From Streptoalloteichus hindustanus (GTDB taxonomy: Bacteria; Actinomycetota; Actinomycetes; Mycobacteriales; Pseudonocardiaceae): DNA of 64,000 nt. The position numbers and the translations under genes were made by a program. This document shows positions 25,970-35,239 of the stretch, one piece after another. Positions within the stretch are counted from its first letter, which is position 1. Each line of letters opens with the position of its first letter. The stretch lies in assembly GCF_900129375.1 (NCBI RefSeq), contig NZ_FQVN01000010.1, forward strand, positions 62,001 through 126,000. The letters are read 5' to 3'. The notes beneath the pieces were generated by a model. It had not been told where the DNA came from. It saw nothing but the letters and a program-made list of their open reading frames with translations, and did not search any database.

Positions 25970-26088
25970 GCCGCAGGCCCTCAGACGTCGGGCATGACGG
26001 GCACTGTCGGGCGCTAGTCAGGCACCAGGCCGTGCCGGGCGCGACGACCAACGAACGTCGTGGCCGGAACCGGCCAACGAGGCGCCGA

Positions 26089-26130
26089 CACGAACGGCGC
26101 GTCACCCTCCGGGGCGGCGCGCCGTTCGTG
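26089..26130 (+). terminator. Hairpin between rplY and pth
   Basis: Perfect 13-bp stem CACGAACGGCGCG (26089-26101) with CGCGCCGTTCGTG (26118-26130) and a 16-base loop. It lies 36 bp before the pth start and may terminate or attenuate. Confidence 0.7.
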
Positions 26131-26165
26131 CTCACCGAGTGCGGAACCGGAACGGGGAGCGACAC

Positions 26166-26741
26166 GTGACGGAGGAGCTGGCGCTGGTGGTCGGCCTGGG
26201 CAACCCCGGGCCGGACTACGCGGGCAACCGGCACAACGCGGGGTTCATGGTGCTGGACGAGCTGGCCGCGCGGATGGGCGGCCGGTTCAAGGCGCACCGC
26301 AGCGGCGCGGAGGTCGTCGAGGGCCGGCTCGCCGGTCGGCGGGCCGTGCTGGTCAAGCCCCGCTCGTTCATGAACGTCTCGGGCGGCCCGGTGGTCGGCG
26401 CCGCCCGGTTCTACAAGGTCGCGCCGGCCGCCCTGATCGTCGTGCACGACGAGCTGGACGTCGACTTCGGCGCGGTGCGGCTCAAGCTGGGCGGCGGCGA
26501 GGGCGGCCACAACGGCCTGCGCTCGATCTCCAAGTCGCTCGGCGCCAAGGACTACTACCGCGTGCGGTTCGGCATCGGCCGGCCGCCGGGTCGGATGGAC
26601 CCCGCGGACTACGTGCTGCGCGACTTCTCCAGCGTGGAGCGCAAGGAACTGCCGTTCGTCGTGGACCGCTGCGCCGACGCCGTGGAGTCGCTGATGACCG
26701 ACGGCATCGAGGTCGCGCAGAACAAGTTCCACGCGCCCTGA
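26166..26741 (+). CDS. pth: Peptidyl-tRNA hydrolase
   Basis: 191 residues from GTG 26166, GGGGAG about six bases upstream. Family motifs: [21 protein letters not shown] with the catalytic histidine in [26 protein letters not shown] with the catalytic-base aspartate, and [13 protein letters not shown]. It recycles peptidyl-tRNA from stalled translation. It converges on the acyl-AMP ligase gene with an 84-bp gap. Confidence 0.97.
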   Translation: MTEELALVVGLGNPGPDYAGNRHNAGFMVLDELAARMGGRFKAHRSGAEVVEGRLAGRRAVLVKPRSFMNVSGGPVVGAARFYKVAPAALIVVHDELDVDFGAVRLKLGGGEGGHNGLRSISKSLGAKDYYRVRFGIGRPPGRMDPADYVLRDFSSVERKELPFVVDRCADAVESLMTDGIEVAQNKFHAP

Positions 26742-26825
26742 GGCTCGTCGCCGCACGTTCTCCGTCGCTCGCCCCTTCTCCCCTGCCGTCCCGGCCGCGG
26801 AGCGAGCTGACGGCCCCCGGGGAGA

Positions 26826-28538
26826 TCAGGCGTCGATCAGAGGCGCGAGCCGGTCCCGCGCGGCGGCGCGACGCAGCTTGCCCGAGGGCGTCTTGGGCAG
26901 GCTCGACGGCGGGAGCACCACGACGCTGACCGGGCGCGCCCCGACGGCGTCCATCACCCGGGCGGTCACCTCCTTGCGCAGCGTCCGCTCGGCCGCCGGG
27001 TCACCGGCGAGCCGGGACTCCACCGCCACCGCGAAGCGCTCGCGCCGGCTGCCGGCGTCCAGCCGCAGCGCGACCGCGTTGCCGGCCCGCACCCCGTCGA
27101 CCGCGCACGCGGCGCGCTCGATGTCGGTCGGGTAGATGTTGCGCCCGCCCAGGATGATCACGTCCTTGCGCCGCCCGCACACCACGACCTCGCCCCCCAC
27201 GAGGTAGCCCTCGTCGCCGGTGTCCAGCCAGCCGTCCGCGTCCTGGGTCGGCACCGGCCCGTCGGTGGTGAGGTAGCCGGGGGTGACCGAGGTGCCGCGC
27301 AGCCGGATCAGACCGACCTCCCGCTCCCCCAGCGCGCGCCCCCGCTCGTCCACCACCCGCACCTCCAGGCCGGCCAGCGGCGGTCCGAGCAGCGGGAACG
27401 CGCGGACGGCCGAGCTCGCTGAGCTCGCCGGGACCGCCTCCGTCCCCGCCTCCGTCCCCGTCCCCGCCGGCGGCACCGGCACCGGCACCGCGCGCCCGCC
27501 GCCGGCCAGCGCCTCGGCGTCGACGACGTCCAGCCGCAGGCCGGCGCCCAGCGGGGCGAAGGACACGCCCAAGGACGCCTCGGCCATGCCGTAGGCGCAC
27601 ACCATGCACTCCGGCCGCAGCCCGAACCGCGCGCCGGCGGACAGGAAGGTCCGAACCGCGTCGGGGTCGATCGGCTCGGCGCCGTTCAACGCGAACCGCA
27701 GCGTGGACAGGTCGAGCGCGCCGTCCTCCGCCTTGGCCAGCCTCCGGCCGGCGACGGCGTAGGCGAAGTTCGGGCCGGCGGTCACCGTCCCGCCGTACTC
27801 GCTGACCAGCTCCAGCCACAGCAGGGGCCGGCCGAGGAAGTCGGCGGGCGTGGCCTTGACCAGTTCCAGGCCGAAGGCCATCGGCGCGGTCAGGCAGCCG
27901 ACCATGCCCATGTCGTGGAACAGCGGCAGCCACGACACCACCACGTCGTGGTCGGCGTCGAGCCGGGCCGCCTCGGTCATCGCGGCGAGGTTCGCCGCGA
28001 GGTTGTCGTGGGTGATGCGCACGGCCTTCGGGTCGGCGGTCGAGCCGCTGGTGAGCTGGAGCAGCGCCGTGCGGTCGCCGTCGACCGGCACCGGGTCGAC
28101 CAACGGGGTCCCGGTCAGCTCGGTGATCCGGCGGAACGCGACCTGGTGCTGGCGGAGGACGTCGCCGACGGCGTCGAACGGGTCGCCGAGCAGCACCAGG
28201 CGCGCGTCGACCATCGCCAGGACGCGCAGGGTGTCGGCCGCCCAGGTCGCCAGGTCCGTCCGGGCCGTCGGCTGGTGCAACATCGTGACGCTGCCGCCGG
28301 CCAGCCACACCGCCTGGACGGCGGGCGCGATCAGGGCCGGGTCGCCGGCGAGGACGGCGACGGCGTCGCCCGGCAGCACGCCGTCGGCGGAGAGCGCCCC
28401 ACCCATCCACAGGGCCTCGCGGTGCACCTCGGCCCAGGTCCGACGGGTGGGACGGGCGGGCGCTCCGGTGGTCATGCCGCGCTCAAGGCCCCCGACGCTC
28501 CGCGCCGTGGCCACCAGCAGGTCCACGAACCGGCTCAT
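26826..28538 (-). CDS. Fatty-acyl-AMP ligase / acyl-CoA synthetase-like adenylating enzyme
   Basis: 570 residues from ATG 28536-28538, seven bases after TACTCT (complement 28546-28551), a likely leaderless start. Adenylate-forming motifs: LTSGSTADPKAVRITHDN (A3), YGMAEASLG (A5), GWLDTGDEGYLVGGEVVVCGR with KDVIILGGRNIYP (A7/A8) and the invariant lysine near the end in LPKTPSGKLRR. It corresponds by position to Pks16/Rv1013 of M. tuberculosis. An internal low-complexity glycine/proline/threonine linker with short GTGTEAGTEA repeats lies around residue 365. Substrate chain length is unknown. Confidence 0.85.
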   Translation of the reverse strand: MSRFVDLLVATARSVGGLERGMTTGAPARPTRRTWAEVHREALWMGGALSADGVLPGDAVAVLAGDPALIAPAVQAVWLAGGSVTMLHQPTARTDLATWAADTLRVLAMVDARLVLLGDPFDAVGDVLRQHQVAFRRITELTGTPLVDPVPVDGDRTALLQLTSGSTADPKAVRITHDNLAANLAAMTEAARLDADHDVVVSWLPLFHDMGMVGCLTAPMAFGLELVKATPADFLGRPLLWLELVSEYGGTVTAGPNFAYAVAGRRLAKAEDGALDLSTLRFALNGAEPIDPDAVRTFLSAGARFGLRPECMVCAYGMAEASLGVSFAPLGAGLRLDVVDAEALAGGGRAVPVPVPPAGTGTEAGTEAVPASSASSAVRAFPLLGPPLAGLEVRVVDERGRALGEREVGLIRLRGTSVTPGYLTTDGPVPTQDADGWLDTGDEGYLVGGEVVVCGRRKDVIILGGRNIYPTDIERAACAVDGVRAGNAVALRLDAGSRRERFAVAVESRLAGDPAAERTLRKEVTARVMDAVGARPVSVVVLPPSSLPKTPSGKLRRAAARDRLAPLIDA

Positions 28539-29006
28539 GCTGCGGAGAGTACGACCGGAGATCGACTCGCGGTCCCCCTCCGACCCGACAAAAACCCGAC
28601 CGGGGCGTTGTCGGGAGAGAACGAGTGACAGGGGCGACGGAGGGTCGACGAACAACGTGCCCGGTAGCGACCGAAAGTGTCAAAATCGTCACTTTTAGTG
28701 AGATTGCCCGGCTGGACCGAAGCCGTCCGTGCGGTCAGAGCACCCCTCGTCGCGCCGGTCAGGAGCCGAGCTGGCAACGACAGCGAGCAGGTGCGGGAGG
28801 TGGTCGGCGACCGGGAACCGGAGCCGGGCGGCGAAGACGCGTCCCACCTGCTCGCGCTGGTGCTGACGCCCGTGCTGGCCGCCGCCGGGATCGTCCTCTT
28901 CCCCACCAGCGACCCCAGGACCAAGGCGGCCCCCGGCCAGGTGCGGAAAGAAGGCGGGATGAGGCTCCGTCACGTTCGGCGGCCGACGCGCCGGCGCACC
29001 GCCGAG
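28539..29006. other. Intergenic region upstream of the acyl-AMP ligase
   Basis: No convincing gene. A short AT-rich patch holds inverted arms AAAGTG (28674-28679) and CACTTT (28690-28695), with TTGACA on the minus strand at 28678-28683; either an upstream promoter or an operator of the acyl-AMP ligase gene. Confidence 0.4.
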
Positions 29007-29056
29007 GCACGACCACTCCTGAGGCGGGCCGTCAGAGTGGTCGTGCGCCTCAGGAG
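29007..29056 (-). terminator. Overlapping alternative hairpins after the ABC-F gene
   Basis: GCACGACCACTC (29007-29018) pairs with GAGTGGTCGTGC (29035-29046), while CTCCTGAGGCG (29016-29026) pairs with CGCCTCAGGAG (29046-29056). The two perfect stems overlap and exclude each other. They lie just beyond the ABC-F stop on the minus strand and probably form its terminator. Confidence 0.6.
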
Positions 29057-29069
29057 TGATCGCGTCGCC

Positions 29070-30866
29070 TCAGGACACCTGCTCGGCCAGCTCCATCCAG
29101 CGCTGCTCGACCTCGTCCTTCTCCGCGAGCACCGTCCGCAGCTCGGCGTCCAGGGCCAGCAACCGGTCCGGCTCGGTGGCCGCCGCCGCCAGTGCGGCGT
29201 GCAGCTCGGCCTCGCGGCCGGTGAGCCGGTCGAGCTGCCGCTCCAGCCTGGTCAGCTCCTTCTGCGCGGCCCGCAGGTCGGCACCCGAGGGGCCGCCGCC
29301 CCTGGCGGCCGGCTCGGCCGGGCGCGCCTCCTCGGCCACCCTGGCCACCGGGCTGGCCGCGCCCTCCCGCCGCTGGAGGTACTCCTCGATGCCGCCGGGC
29401 AGGTGCGTGATGCGCCCGTCGCCGAACAACGCGACGACGCCGTCGCACACCCGCTCCACCAGGTACCGGTCGTGCGAGACCACGACCAGCGTTCCGGGCC
29501 ACGAGTCGAGCAGGTCCTCCAACTGCTGGAGGGTGTCGATGTCCAGGTCGTTGGTGGGCTCGTCGAGCAGCAGGACGTTCGGCTCGGCCATCAGCAGCCG
29601 GGCGAGCTGGAGGCGGCGCCGCTCGCCGCCGGACAGGTCGGACACGGGTGTCCACTGCCGGCCCTGCGGGAAGCCGAACCGCTCGGCGAGCTGCGAGGCG
29701 GACAGCTCCTGCTTGCCGAGCTGCACGCGGCGCGCGACCTCCTCGATCGCCTCCAGCACCCGCAGCTCGCCGGGGAGGTCGTGCAGCTCCTGCGACAGGT
29801 GCGCCAACCGCACGGTCTGGCCCTGGACGCGGACGCCCGCCTCCGGCTCGCGGTCGCCGGCCAGCAGGCGCAGCAGCGTGGTCTTGCCCGACCCGTTCAC
29901 GCCGACGAGGCCGACCCGGTCGCCGGGGCCGATCCGCCAGGTCACGCCGTCGAGCAGGACCCGGCCCTCGTCGCCGGGGATGGCCAGCGAGACGTCCTCC
30001 AGCTCCAGTACGGTGCGGCCCAGCCGGCGCTTCGCGAAGGCCAGCAGCTCGACGTTGTCCCTGGGCGGCGGCACGTCGGAGATCAGCGCCTCGGCGGCCT
30101 CGATCCGGAACCTCGGCTTGGAGGTGCGGGCCGGCGCGCCGCGCCGCAGCCAGGCGAGCTCCTTGCGGGCCAGGTTGCGCCGCTTCTCCTCCAGCGTCTC
30201 GGCCAGCCGGGCCCGCTCGGCGCGGGCGAACACCCAGTCCGCGTAGCCGCCCTCGTACTGCTCGACGCGGCCGCCGACGACCTCCCAGGTGCGGGTGCAG
30301 ACCGTGTCCAGGAACCACCGGTCGTGGGTGACCACGACCAGGGCGCAGCGGCGCGCGAGCAGGTGGTCGGCCAGCCACCGCACGCCCTCGACGTCCAGGT
30401 GGTTGGTGGGCTCGTCGAGCACCACCAGGTCCAGGTCGCGGACCAGGGCCGCGGCCAGGGCCACCCGGCGGCGCTCCCCGCCGGACAGCGGCCCGACCCG
30501 GGTGTCCAGGCCGAGCGCGGAGATGCCCAGCCCGTCCAGGACGGACCGGACGCGGGGGTCGGCGGCCCACTCGTGGTCGGCGTCGTGGCCGAGCGGGTCG
30601 ATCACGCACTCGCGGATGGTGGCCTCCGGCGCCAGCTCGGAGCGCTGGGTGACCACGGCCATCCGCAGGTCTCGGGTGCGGCTCACCCGGCCGTCGTCGG
30701 GCGGCTCGACGCCGGCCAGCACCTCCAGCAGCGTGGTCTTGCCGCCGCCGTTGAGCCCGACGACGCCGATCCGGTCGCCGGTGTTGACGCCGAGCGAGAC
30801 GGCGTCGAGCAGGGTGCGGACACCGAAGCTCTTGCTGACCGACTCCAGGTTGACCAGGTTGGCCAC
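29070..30866 (-). CDS. ABC-F family ATPase (Uup/EttA-like, ribosome-associated)
   Basis: 598 residues from GTG 30864-30866. Two nucleotide-binding domains with Walker A GLNGGGKTT and GVNGSGKTT, signatures LSGGERRRVALA and LSGGERRRLQLA, and Walker B plus EPTNHLD/EPTNDLD. The linker between them is charged (AWLRRGAPARTSKPRFR). There are no membrane segments. The C-terminal ~60 residues form a coiled coil (LTRLERQLDRLTGREAEL), as in Uup. ABC-F proteins act on ribosomes or, in some cases, DNA processes; drug resistance is possible but not indicated. It lies downstream of ispE by 90 bp and is likely co-transcribed. Confidence 0.93.
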   Translation of the reverse strand: MANLVNLESVSKSFGVRTLLDAVSLGVNTGDRIGVVGLNGGGKTTLLEVLAGVEPPDDGRVSRTRDLRMAVVTQRSELAPEATIRECVIDPLGHDADHEWAADPRVRSVLDGLGISALGLDTRVGPLSGGERRRVALAAALVRDLDLVVLDEPTNHLDVEGVRWLADHLLARRCALVVVTHDRWFLDTVCTRTWEVVGGRVEQYEGGYADWVFARAERARLAETLEEKRRNLARKELAWLRRGAPARTSKPRFRIEAAEALISDVPPPRDNVELLAFAKRRLGRTVLELEDVSLAIPGDEGRVLLDGVTWRIGPGDRVGLVGVNGSGKTTLLRLLAGDREPEAGVRVQGQTVRLAHLSQELHDLPGELRVLEAIEEVARRVQLGKQELSASQLAERFGFPQGRQWTPVSDLSGGERRRLQLARLLMAEPNVLLLDEPTNDLDIDTLQQLEDLLDSWPGTLVVVSHDRYLVERVCDGVVALFGDGRITHLPGGIEEYLQRREGAASPVARVAEEARPAEPAARGGGPSGADLRAAQKELTRLERQLDRLTGREAELHAALAAAATEPDRLLALDAELRTVLAEKDEVEQRWMELAEQVS

Positions 30867-30956
30867 GGAACTCTTTTCCTCCTGCGCGCCTGTGCGCGAC
30901 GACGCTCGTCCGGCGTTCCCCGTCTCCGTCCCCGTGCCGGGGTGGGAACGCGGAGC

Positions 30957-31922
30957 CTACGCGTGGACCTCGGGCGGGGTGGGCCGGCTGGGCTCCTCGC
31001 TGGCGACGACCCGGGCGCCGGGCACCGGGCCCTGCGCCACGCGCACCGTCCGGCACACCCCGGCGCCGGAGAGCTCGGCGGCCACCCGGACGGCGGCTCC
31101 GGCATCGCTGCACAGAAAGGCGCAGGTGGGGCCGGAGCCGGAGATGATGCCGACGAGGGCGCCGGCGGCGACGCCGGCGCGCAGCGTGCGGCGCAGCGAG
31201 GGCCGCAGCGAGACGGCCGCCGACTGCAGGTCGTTGCCCAGCAGCAGGGCGAGCTGCCGGGGGTCGCCGGTGGCCAGGGCCTCCAGCACCGGCTCGACCG
31301 CCCCCACCCGCGGCGGCCGGCTCTCCTCCCGGAGCCGGTCCAGCTCCCGGTAGACGTCCGGGGTGGACAGGCCCCGCCGGTCCAGCGCGATCACCCAGTG
31401 GAACACGTGCCGGCCGAGCACGGGGACGAGCCGCTCGCCGCGGCCGGTGCCGAGCGCGGTGTTGCCGTAGAGCGCGAAGGGCACGTCGCTGCCCAGCCGG
31501 GCGCCCACCTCGGCGAGCTCGTCGCGGGTCATGTCGAGCTTCCACAGCGCGGCCAGGCCCACCAGGGTGGCGGCGGCGTCGGCGCTGCCGCCGGCCATCC
31601 CGCCGGCGACCGGGATGCCCTTGCGGATCACCACCCGGACCTTGGGGTCGTACGGGTCGCGGCCGGTGCGCTCGGCCAGCGCCTGCACGGCGCGCCAGGC
31701 GAGGTTGGAGGCGTCGGTGGGGACGGTGGCCGCCCCCTCGCCGTGGACCTCGACGCCGGGGTCGTCGGCGACGGCCACGGTGACCTCGTCGGTCAACGAC
31801 AACGCCTGGAAGACGGTGACCAACTCGTGGTAACCGTCCGGCCGAACGTCACCGACGGACAGGTGCAGGTTGACCTTGGCCGGCACGCGGACGGTGACCG
31901 GTGGAGGGACGACGGCGAGCAC
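30957..31922 (-). CDS. ispE: 4-diphosphocytidyl-2-C-methyl-D-erythritol kinase
   Basis: 321 residues if GTG 31920-31922 is used. That start is eight bases after TAGGCT (complement 31931-31936) and matches the family N-terminus just before [24 protein letters not shown]; a GTG at 31973 with GGAGG is the alternative. A GHMP kinase with the ATP loop [18 protein letters not shown] and [20 protein letters not shown]. It performs the fourth MEP-pathway step to isoprenoids. In actinobacteria ispE normally follows ksgA directly; here metNIQ lies between them. Confidence 0.94.
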   Translation of the reverse strand: MLAVVPPPVTVRVPAKVNLHLSVGDVRPDGYHELVTVFQALSLTDEVTVAVADDPGVEVHGEGAATVPTDASNLAWRAVQALAERTGRDPYDPKVRVVIRKGIPVAGGMAGGSADAAATLVGLAALWKLDMTRDELAEVGARLGSDVPFALYGNTALGTGRGERLVPVLGRHVFHWVIALDRRGLSTPDVYRELDRLREESRPPRVGAVEPVLEALATGDPRQLALLLGNDLQSAAVSLRPSLRRTLRAGVAAGALVGIISGSGPTCAFLCSDAGAAVRVAAELSGAGVCRTVRVAQGPVPGARVVASEEPSRPTPPEVHA

Positions 31923-32143
31923 GTCCGTCGAGCCTACGCGGCGTTGGGCCCGCCTCGCACTTAGCCGGCTCACCACCGCACCTCCGCCCACCTCGCGCCA
32001 CCACGTCGGTGGACTCCGCTCACCCCGTGGAACACCCTGTCCACCCTGTCCATCCGCTCCACCCCGAACGGGGGCAGCCCGGACTCCGATCGTCCCCTAT
32101 CCGGGTAAACCCGCGGTGACGACACCCGATCGGGGTCGAACAC

Positions 32144-32189
32144 GCCGGCGGCGGTCCCGGGGCGTGGCCGCCCCGGGACCGCCGCCGGC
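32144..32189 (-). terminator. Terminator after metQ
   Basis: Perfect 21-bp stem (32144-32164 with 32169-32189) and a TGGC loop, ending nine bases after the metQ stop on the minus strand. Among the strongest hairpins in the window. Confidence 0.9.
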
Positions 32190-32197
32190 CCTCGCGC

Positions 32198-33022
32198 TCA
32201 GCTCGTGGCCGAGGTGACCGCGCCCTTGAAGTTCTTCTCGATGTACTCCTTGACCTTCGGCGAGGTCAGCAGCTCCTGCAGCTTCTTGATCCGCTCGTCG
32301 TTGGCGAGCTCGGGCCGGGTGACCAGGCCGTTGGCGTACGGGTTGCCCTCGGCCTTCTCCACCGCGAGCGCGCTCTTGAGGTCCTGGCCGGCCTGCAGCG
32401 CGTAGTTGCCGTTGATGACGGCGGCGTCCACCTCGTCCAGGCTGCGCGGCACCTGGGCCGCCTCCAGCTCGACGATCTGCAGGTTCTTCGGGTTCTTGGT
32501 GACGTCGTTCTTGGTGGCGGTCCGCTCGGTGCCCGCCTTGAGCTCCAGGACGCCGCTCTGCGCGAGCAGGGTCAGCGCGCGGGCCTCGTTGGTCGGGTCG
32601 TTGGGCACCGCGACCTTGGCGCCGTCGCCGAGCTCGGCCAGCGACTTCACGCCCTTCCTGGAGAACGCCGCGAGCGGCTCCAGGTGGACGGGGCCGACCC
32701 ACTGCAGCTTCACGCCCTTGTCGGCCTCGAACTTCTCCAGGTAGGGCTTGTGCTGGAAGTAGTTGGCGTCCAGGCTCTTCTCCGCAAGCGACGTGTTCGG
32801 CGTCACGTAGTCGGTGATCTCGACGACCTCGAGCTTGAGGCCCTTGTCCTTGGCCAGCTCGTCCTTGACGTAGTTGAGGATCTGGGCGTGCGGCACCGGG
32901 CTCGCGCCGACCCGCAGCGGCGCGTCGGGGTTCTTGGCGGCGTCGGAGCCGCCGCCGCAGGCCGCCAGGCCCAGGGTCACGGTGGTGGCCAGCACGGCCG
33001 CGGTGAGGGCGCGGAATCGCAT
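32198..33022 (-). CDS. metQ: Methionine ABC transporter substrate-binding lipoprotein MetQ
   Basis: 274 residues, ATG 33020-33022 with AAAGGA eight bases upstream. The signal peptide ends in lipobox LAAC (cysteine 22). NlpA/MetQ motifs follow: LRVGASPVPHAQIL, LEVVEITDYVTPNTSLAEKSLDANYFQHKPYL, VPNDPTNEARALTLL and NGNYALQAG. It delivers D/L-methionine to MetNI. Last gene of the metNIQ cassette, ending at a strong terminator. Confidence 0.96.
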   Translation of the reverse strand: MRFRALTAAVLATTVTLGLAACGGGSDAAKNPDAPLRVGASPVPHAQILNYVKDELAKDKGLKLEVVEITDYVTPNTSLAEKSLDANYFQHKPYLEKFEADKGVKLQWVGPVHLEPLAAFSRKGVKSLAELGDGAKVAVPNDPTNEARALTLLAQSGVLELKAGTERTATKNDVTKNPKNLQIVELEAAQVPRSLDEVDAAVINGNYALQAGQDLKSALAVEKAEGNPYANGLVTRPELANDERIKKLQELLTSPKVKEYIEKNFKGAVTSATS

Positions 33023-33129
33023 GGGAGGGTCCTTTCGGGTGCGCGTCGACCCGCCGCCGGGCGTGCGTCGACGCGGGACCGGGCGGCTGCCCGGTTCGTC
33101 GGGGTGAGTGTGCGGAGCTGGAGGGAGCG

Positions 33130-33813
33130 TCAGGCGTTGACGCGCCGGCGTCGGTCGAGCAGTCGGGCGACGCGGTCGAAGCCGAACTGCACCACGATCA
33201 CCAGCGCCGCGAGGACCACGATCGACGCGATCATCACGCGGGTGTCGTAGCGCTGGTAGCCGTACCGGATGGCGAGGTCGCCGAGGCCGCCGGCGCCGAC
33301 GACGCCGGCCATGGCCGAGTAGCCGACCAGGGCGACCAGGGTGACGCCGATGGCGCCGACCAGGCCGGGCGCCGACTCGCGGAGCAGCACGCTGTGCACG
33401 ATCTTCATCCGGCTCGCGCCGGTCGTCACCGCGGCCTCCACGACCGTGGCGTCGACCTCGCGCAGCGCGTTGTCGACCAGCCGGGCCACGAAGGGCACCG
33501 CGCCGACCGTGAGCGGCACGATCGCCGCGTCGGCACCCAGCGTGGTCCCGGAGACGACCTTGGTGAACGGCGAGATCGCCAGCAGCAGGATGATGAACGG
33601 CATCGAGCGGCCGACGTCGACCACGAGGGACAGCAAGCGGTGCAGCAGGCGCTGCGGGCTCAGTCCGCCGGGCGCGGTCACATGGAGCAGCACCCCGAGC
33701 GGGACGCCGAACAGCGCCGCGAACACCGTCGCCACGCCCACCATGTAGATCGTGTCACCGGTCGCCTCCAGCACGAGCTGGAAGACCTTGGACCAAGGCG
33801 TTTCCGCCTTCAC
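33130..33813 (-). CDS. metI: Methionine ABC transporter permease MetI
   Basis: 227 residues from GTG 33811-33813, overlapping the metN stop by four bases (GTGA), so translation is coupled. Five hydrophobic segments and the permease EAA-type loop (EAAVTTGASRMKIVHSVLLRESAPGLVG), typical of MetI. It forms the membrane channel for methionine import with two MetN subunits. Confidence 0.96.
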   Translation of the reverse strand: MKAETPWSKVFQLVLEATGDTIYMVGVATVFAALFGVPLGVLLHVTAPGGLSPQRLLHRLLSLVVDVGRSMPFIILLLAISPFTKVVSGTTLGADAAIVPLTVGAVPFVARLVDNALREVDATVVEAAVTTGASRMKIVHSVLLRESAPGLVGAIGVTLVALVGYSAMAGVVGAGGLGDLAIRYGYQRYDTRVMIASIVVLAALVIVVQFGFDRVARLLDRRRRVNA

Positions 33814-34835
33814 GCAGCTACCTCCTCGCGTGTGGCGCGCTGCACCACACCGCCGTGCTCGGTGATGAAGTCCAGCGCCGCGTCCGCGCGGTCGCCGGAC
33901 AGGCCGACGCGGAACCGCGCGACCGGGGTGTCCGCGAGCCGGGTCAGGCCGCCGCCCAGCACCGCGAGCTGCACGCCGAAGCGGGTGGACGCCTCGGGCA
34001 GCAGCGCGCCGACCGCGGCGAAGCCGACCAGCGTGACGTCGGCGATGCGGTCGAACCGGCCGTAGCCCCGCTCACTGTCCACACTGGACAGTCCAGTGAT
34101 CTGGTCGGTGGTGGGCAGCAGGGCCGACGCGGTGCGACTCTCCCGCGCCACCAGGTCGAGCACCTTGCCGTGCTCGACGACGCGCCCCTTCTCCAGGACC
34201 GCGACGTCGTCGCAGATCCGCCGCACCACGTCCATGTCGTGGGTCACGATCAGCACGGTGACGCCCAACTCGGCGCGGGCGCGGTCGAGCACGCCCAGCA
34301 CCGACGCGGTCGTCTCCGGGTCCAGGGCCGAGGTCGGCTCGTCGGCCAGCAGCACCGAGGGGCTGCCCGCCAGGGCCCTGGCGATCGCCACGCGCTGCCG
34401 CTGACCACCGGAGAGCTGGTCCGGGTACGCGCCGGCCTTGTCGGCCAGGCCGACCAGGTCGAGCAGCTCCAGCACCCGGGCGCGGCGCTGCAACCGGGCC
34501 GCGCCGGCCGACTCCAGCGGGAGCGCGACGTTGCCAGCGGCTGTGCGTTGCCGCAACAGTGAATCCCCTTGTGGCACAACACCAATCCGGCGCCGCGCGG
34601 CCCGCAGGGCGGCGCCGCCGAGGCTGACCAGGTCGGTGCCGTCGACCCGGATCGCCCCGGAGTCCGGCTTCTCCAGCAACGCGACGCACCGCGCGAGGGT
34701 CGACTTGCCAGCACCGCTCTGACCCACGACGCCGCACACGGTGCCCTGCGGCACCTCCAGCGAGACGCCGTCCAGCGCGACGAGGGTCTCGCCGCGTCCT
34801 CGGAAGGTCTTGACCAGGTTCTCGACAGTGATCAC
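33810..34835 (-). CDS. metN: Methionine ABC transporter ATP-binding protein MetN
   Basis: 341 residues from GTG 34833-34835, GGAG six bases upstream. Walker A GQSGAGKST, signature LSGGQRQRVAIARAL, Walker B LLADEPTSALDPET, and the C-terminal NIL/ACT-like regulatory domain (about residues 265-341), which in E. coli binds methionine and blocks transport. First gene of the cassette, preceded by a SAM riboswitch, so expression is expected to fall when S-adenosylmethionine is plentiful. Confidence 0.96.
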   Translation of the reverse strand: MITVENLVKTFRGRGETLVALDGVSLEVPQGTVCGVVGQSGAGKSTLARCVALLEKPDSGAIRVDGTDLVSLGGAALRAARRRIGVVPQGDSLLRQRTAAGNVALPLESAGAARLQRRARVLELLDLVGLADKAGAYPDQLSGGQRQRVAIARALAGSPSVLLADEPTSALDPETTASVLGVLDRARAELGVTVLIVTHDMDVVRRICDDVAVLEKGRVVEHGKVLDLVARESRTASALLPTTDQITGLSSVDSERGYGRFDRIADVTLVGFAAVGALLPEASTRFGVQLAVLGGGLTRLADTPVARFRVGLSGDRADAALDFITEHGGVVQRATREEVAA

Positions 34836-34859
34836 GTCAACTCCAGGGCAGCACGCGAC

Positions 34860-34912
34860 CGGGCGCCTCCGCCGCGCGGCCGGCGGGTACGGCGGCGCGG
34901 AGGCGTCCGATG
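34860..34912 (-). terminator. Strong hairpin between SAM riboswitch and metN
   Basis: Inverted arms GCGCCTCCGCCGCGC and GGCGGCGCGGAGGC around a CGGCCGGCGGGTAC centre, about 25 bases before the metN start. It could be the expression-platform terminator or ribosome-site-occluding stem of the riboswitch. A second hairpin (GCGTCGGC arms, about 34970-35005) lies between it and the aptamer. Confidence 0.5.
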
Positions 34913-35011
34913 GGGACTCAGGAAGGGGAAATGCGCTGGATCAGGCGTCGGCGCGGCGACAGCCGGACGCGGTGCGTCGGCACTGGTCGACCACACGCCG
35001 ACGCGTGAGCA

Positions 35012-35112
35012 TTCGTTGACGAGGCATCTCGGCTCCATCGCTCCTGGCGTTAGCACCTGCCCCCGAGGGGTGGTTGCTGCGGCGTCAACGAGCCAGGTCT
35101 CTCGGCCGCTCG
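35012..35112 (-). promoter_or_regulatory. SAM riboswitch (S-box/SAM-I/IV clan) controlling metNIQ
   Basis: Read on the minus strand the leader has GCCGAGAGACCTGGCTCG, then GCAGCAACC (complement at 35072-35080), a small P3 hairpin, GGTGCTAACGCC (complement 35046-35057) and GGAGCGATGGAGC. These are the conserved GAGA, GCAACC and GGTGCTAA blocks of SAM-binding aptamers in the right order. An additional match between CGTTGACG and CGTCAACG segments at either end (about 35012-35022 and 35082-35093) suggests a closing stem or pseudoknot. It lies about 180 bases before metN. Confidence 0.85.
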
Positions 35113-35239
35113 GGATGGATTGCCCGGACAGTAGACAGCACGCGTCCCACGAATGGCAAGCCCAGGGCCGTCCCAGGACGTGGATCGTTCGCCACATCAC
35201 ACCCGCGGCCGAACGCATCCCGTGGTATCGCACCACTCG

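Noticed and set aside
28695-28973. Minus-strand frame of 92 codons between the acyl-AMP ligase and ABC-F genes
   Set aside because: No ribosome site, low-complexity Gly/Arg/Pro composition and no family resemblance.
28677-31964. A 1,095-codon plus-strand frame opposite the ABC-F and ispE genes
   Set aside because: The opposite strand encodes complete, motif-bearing ABC-F and IspE proteins.
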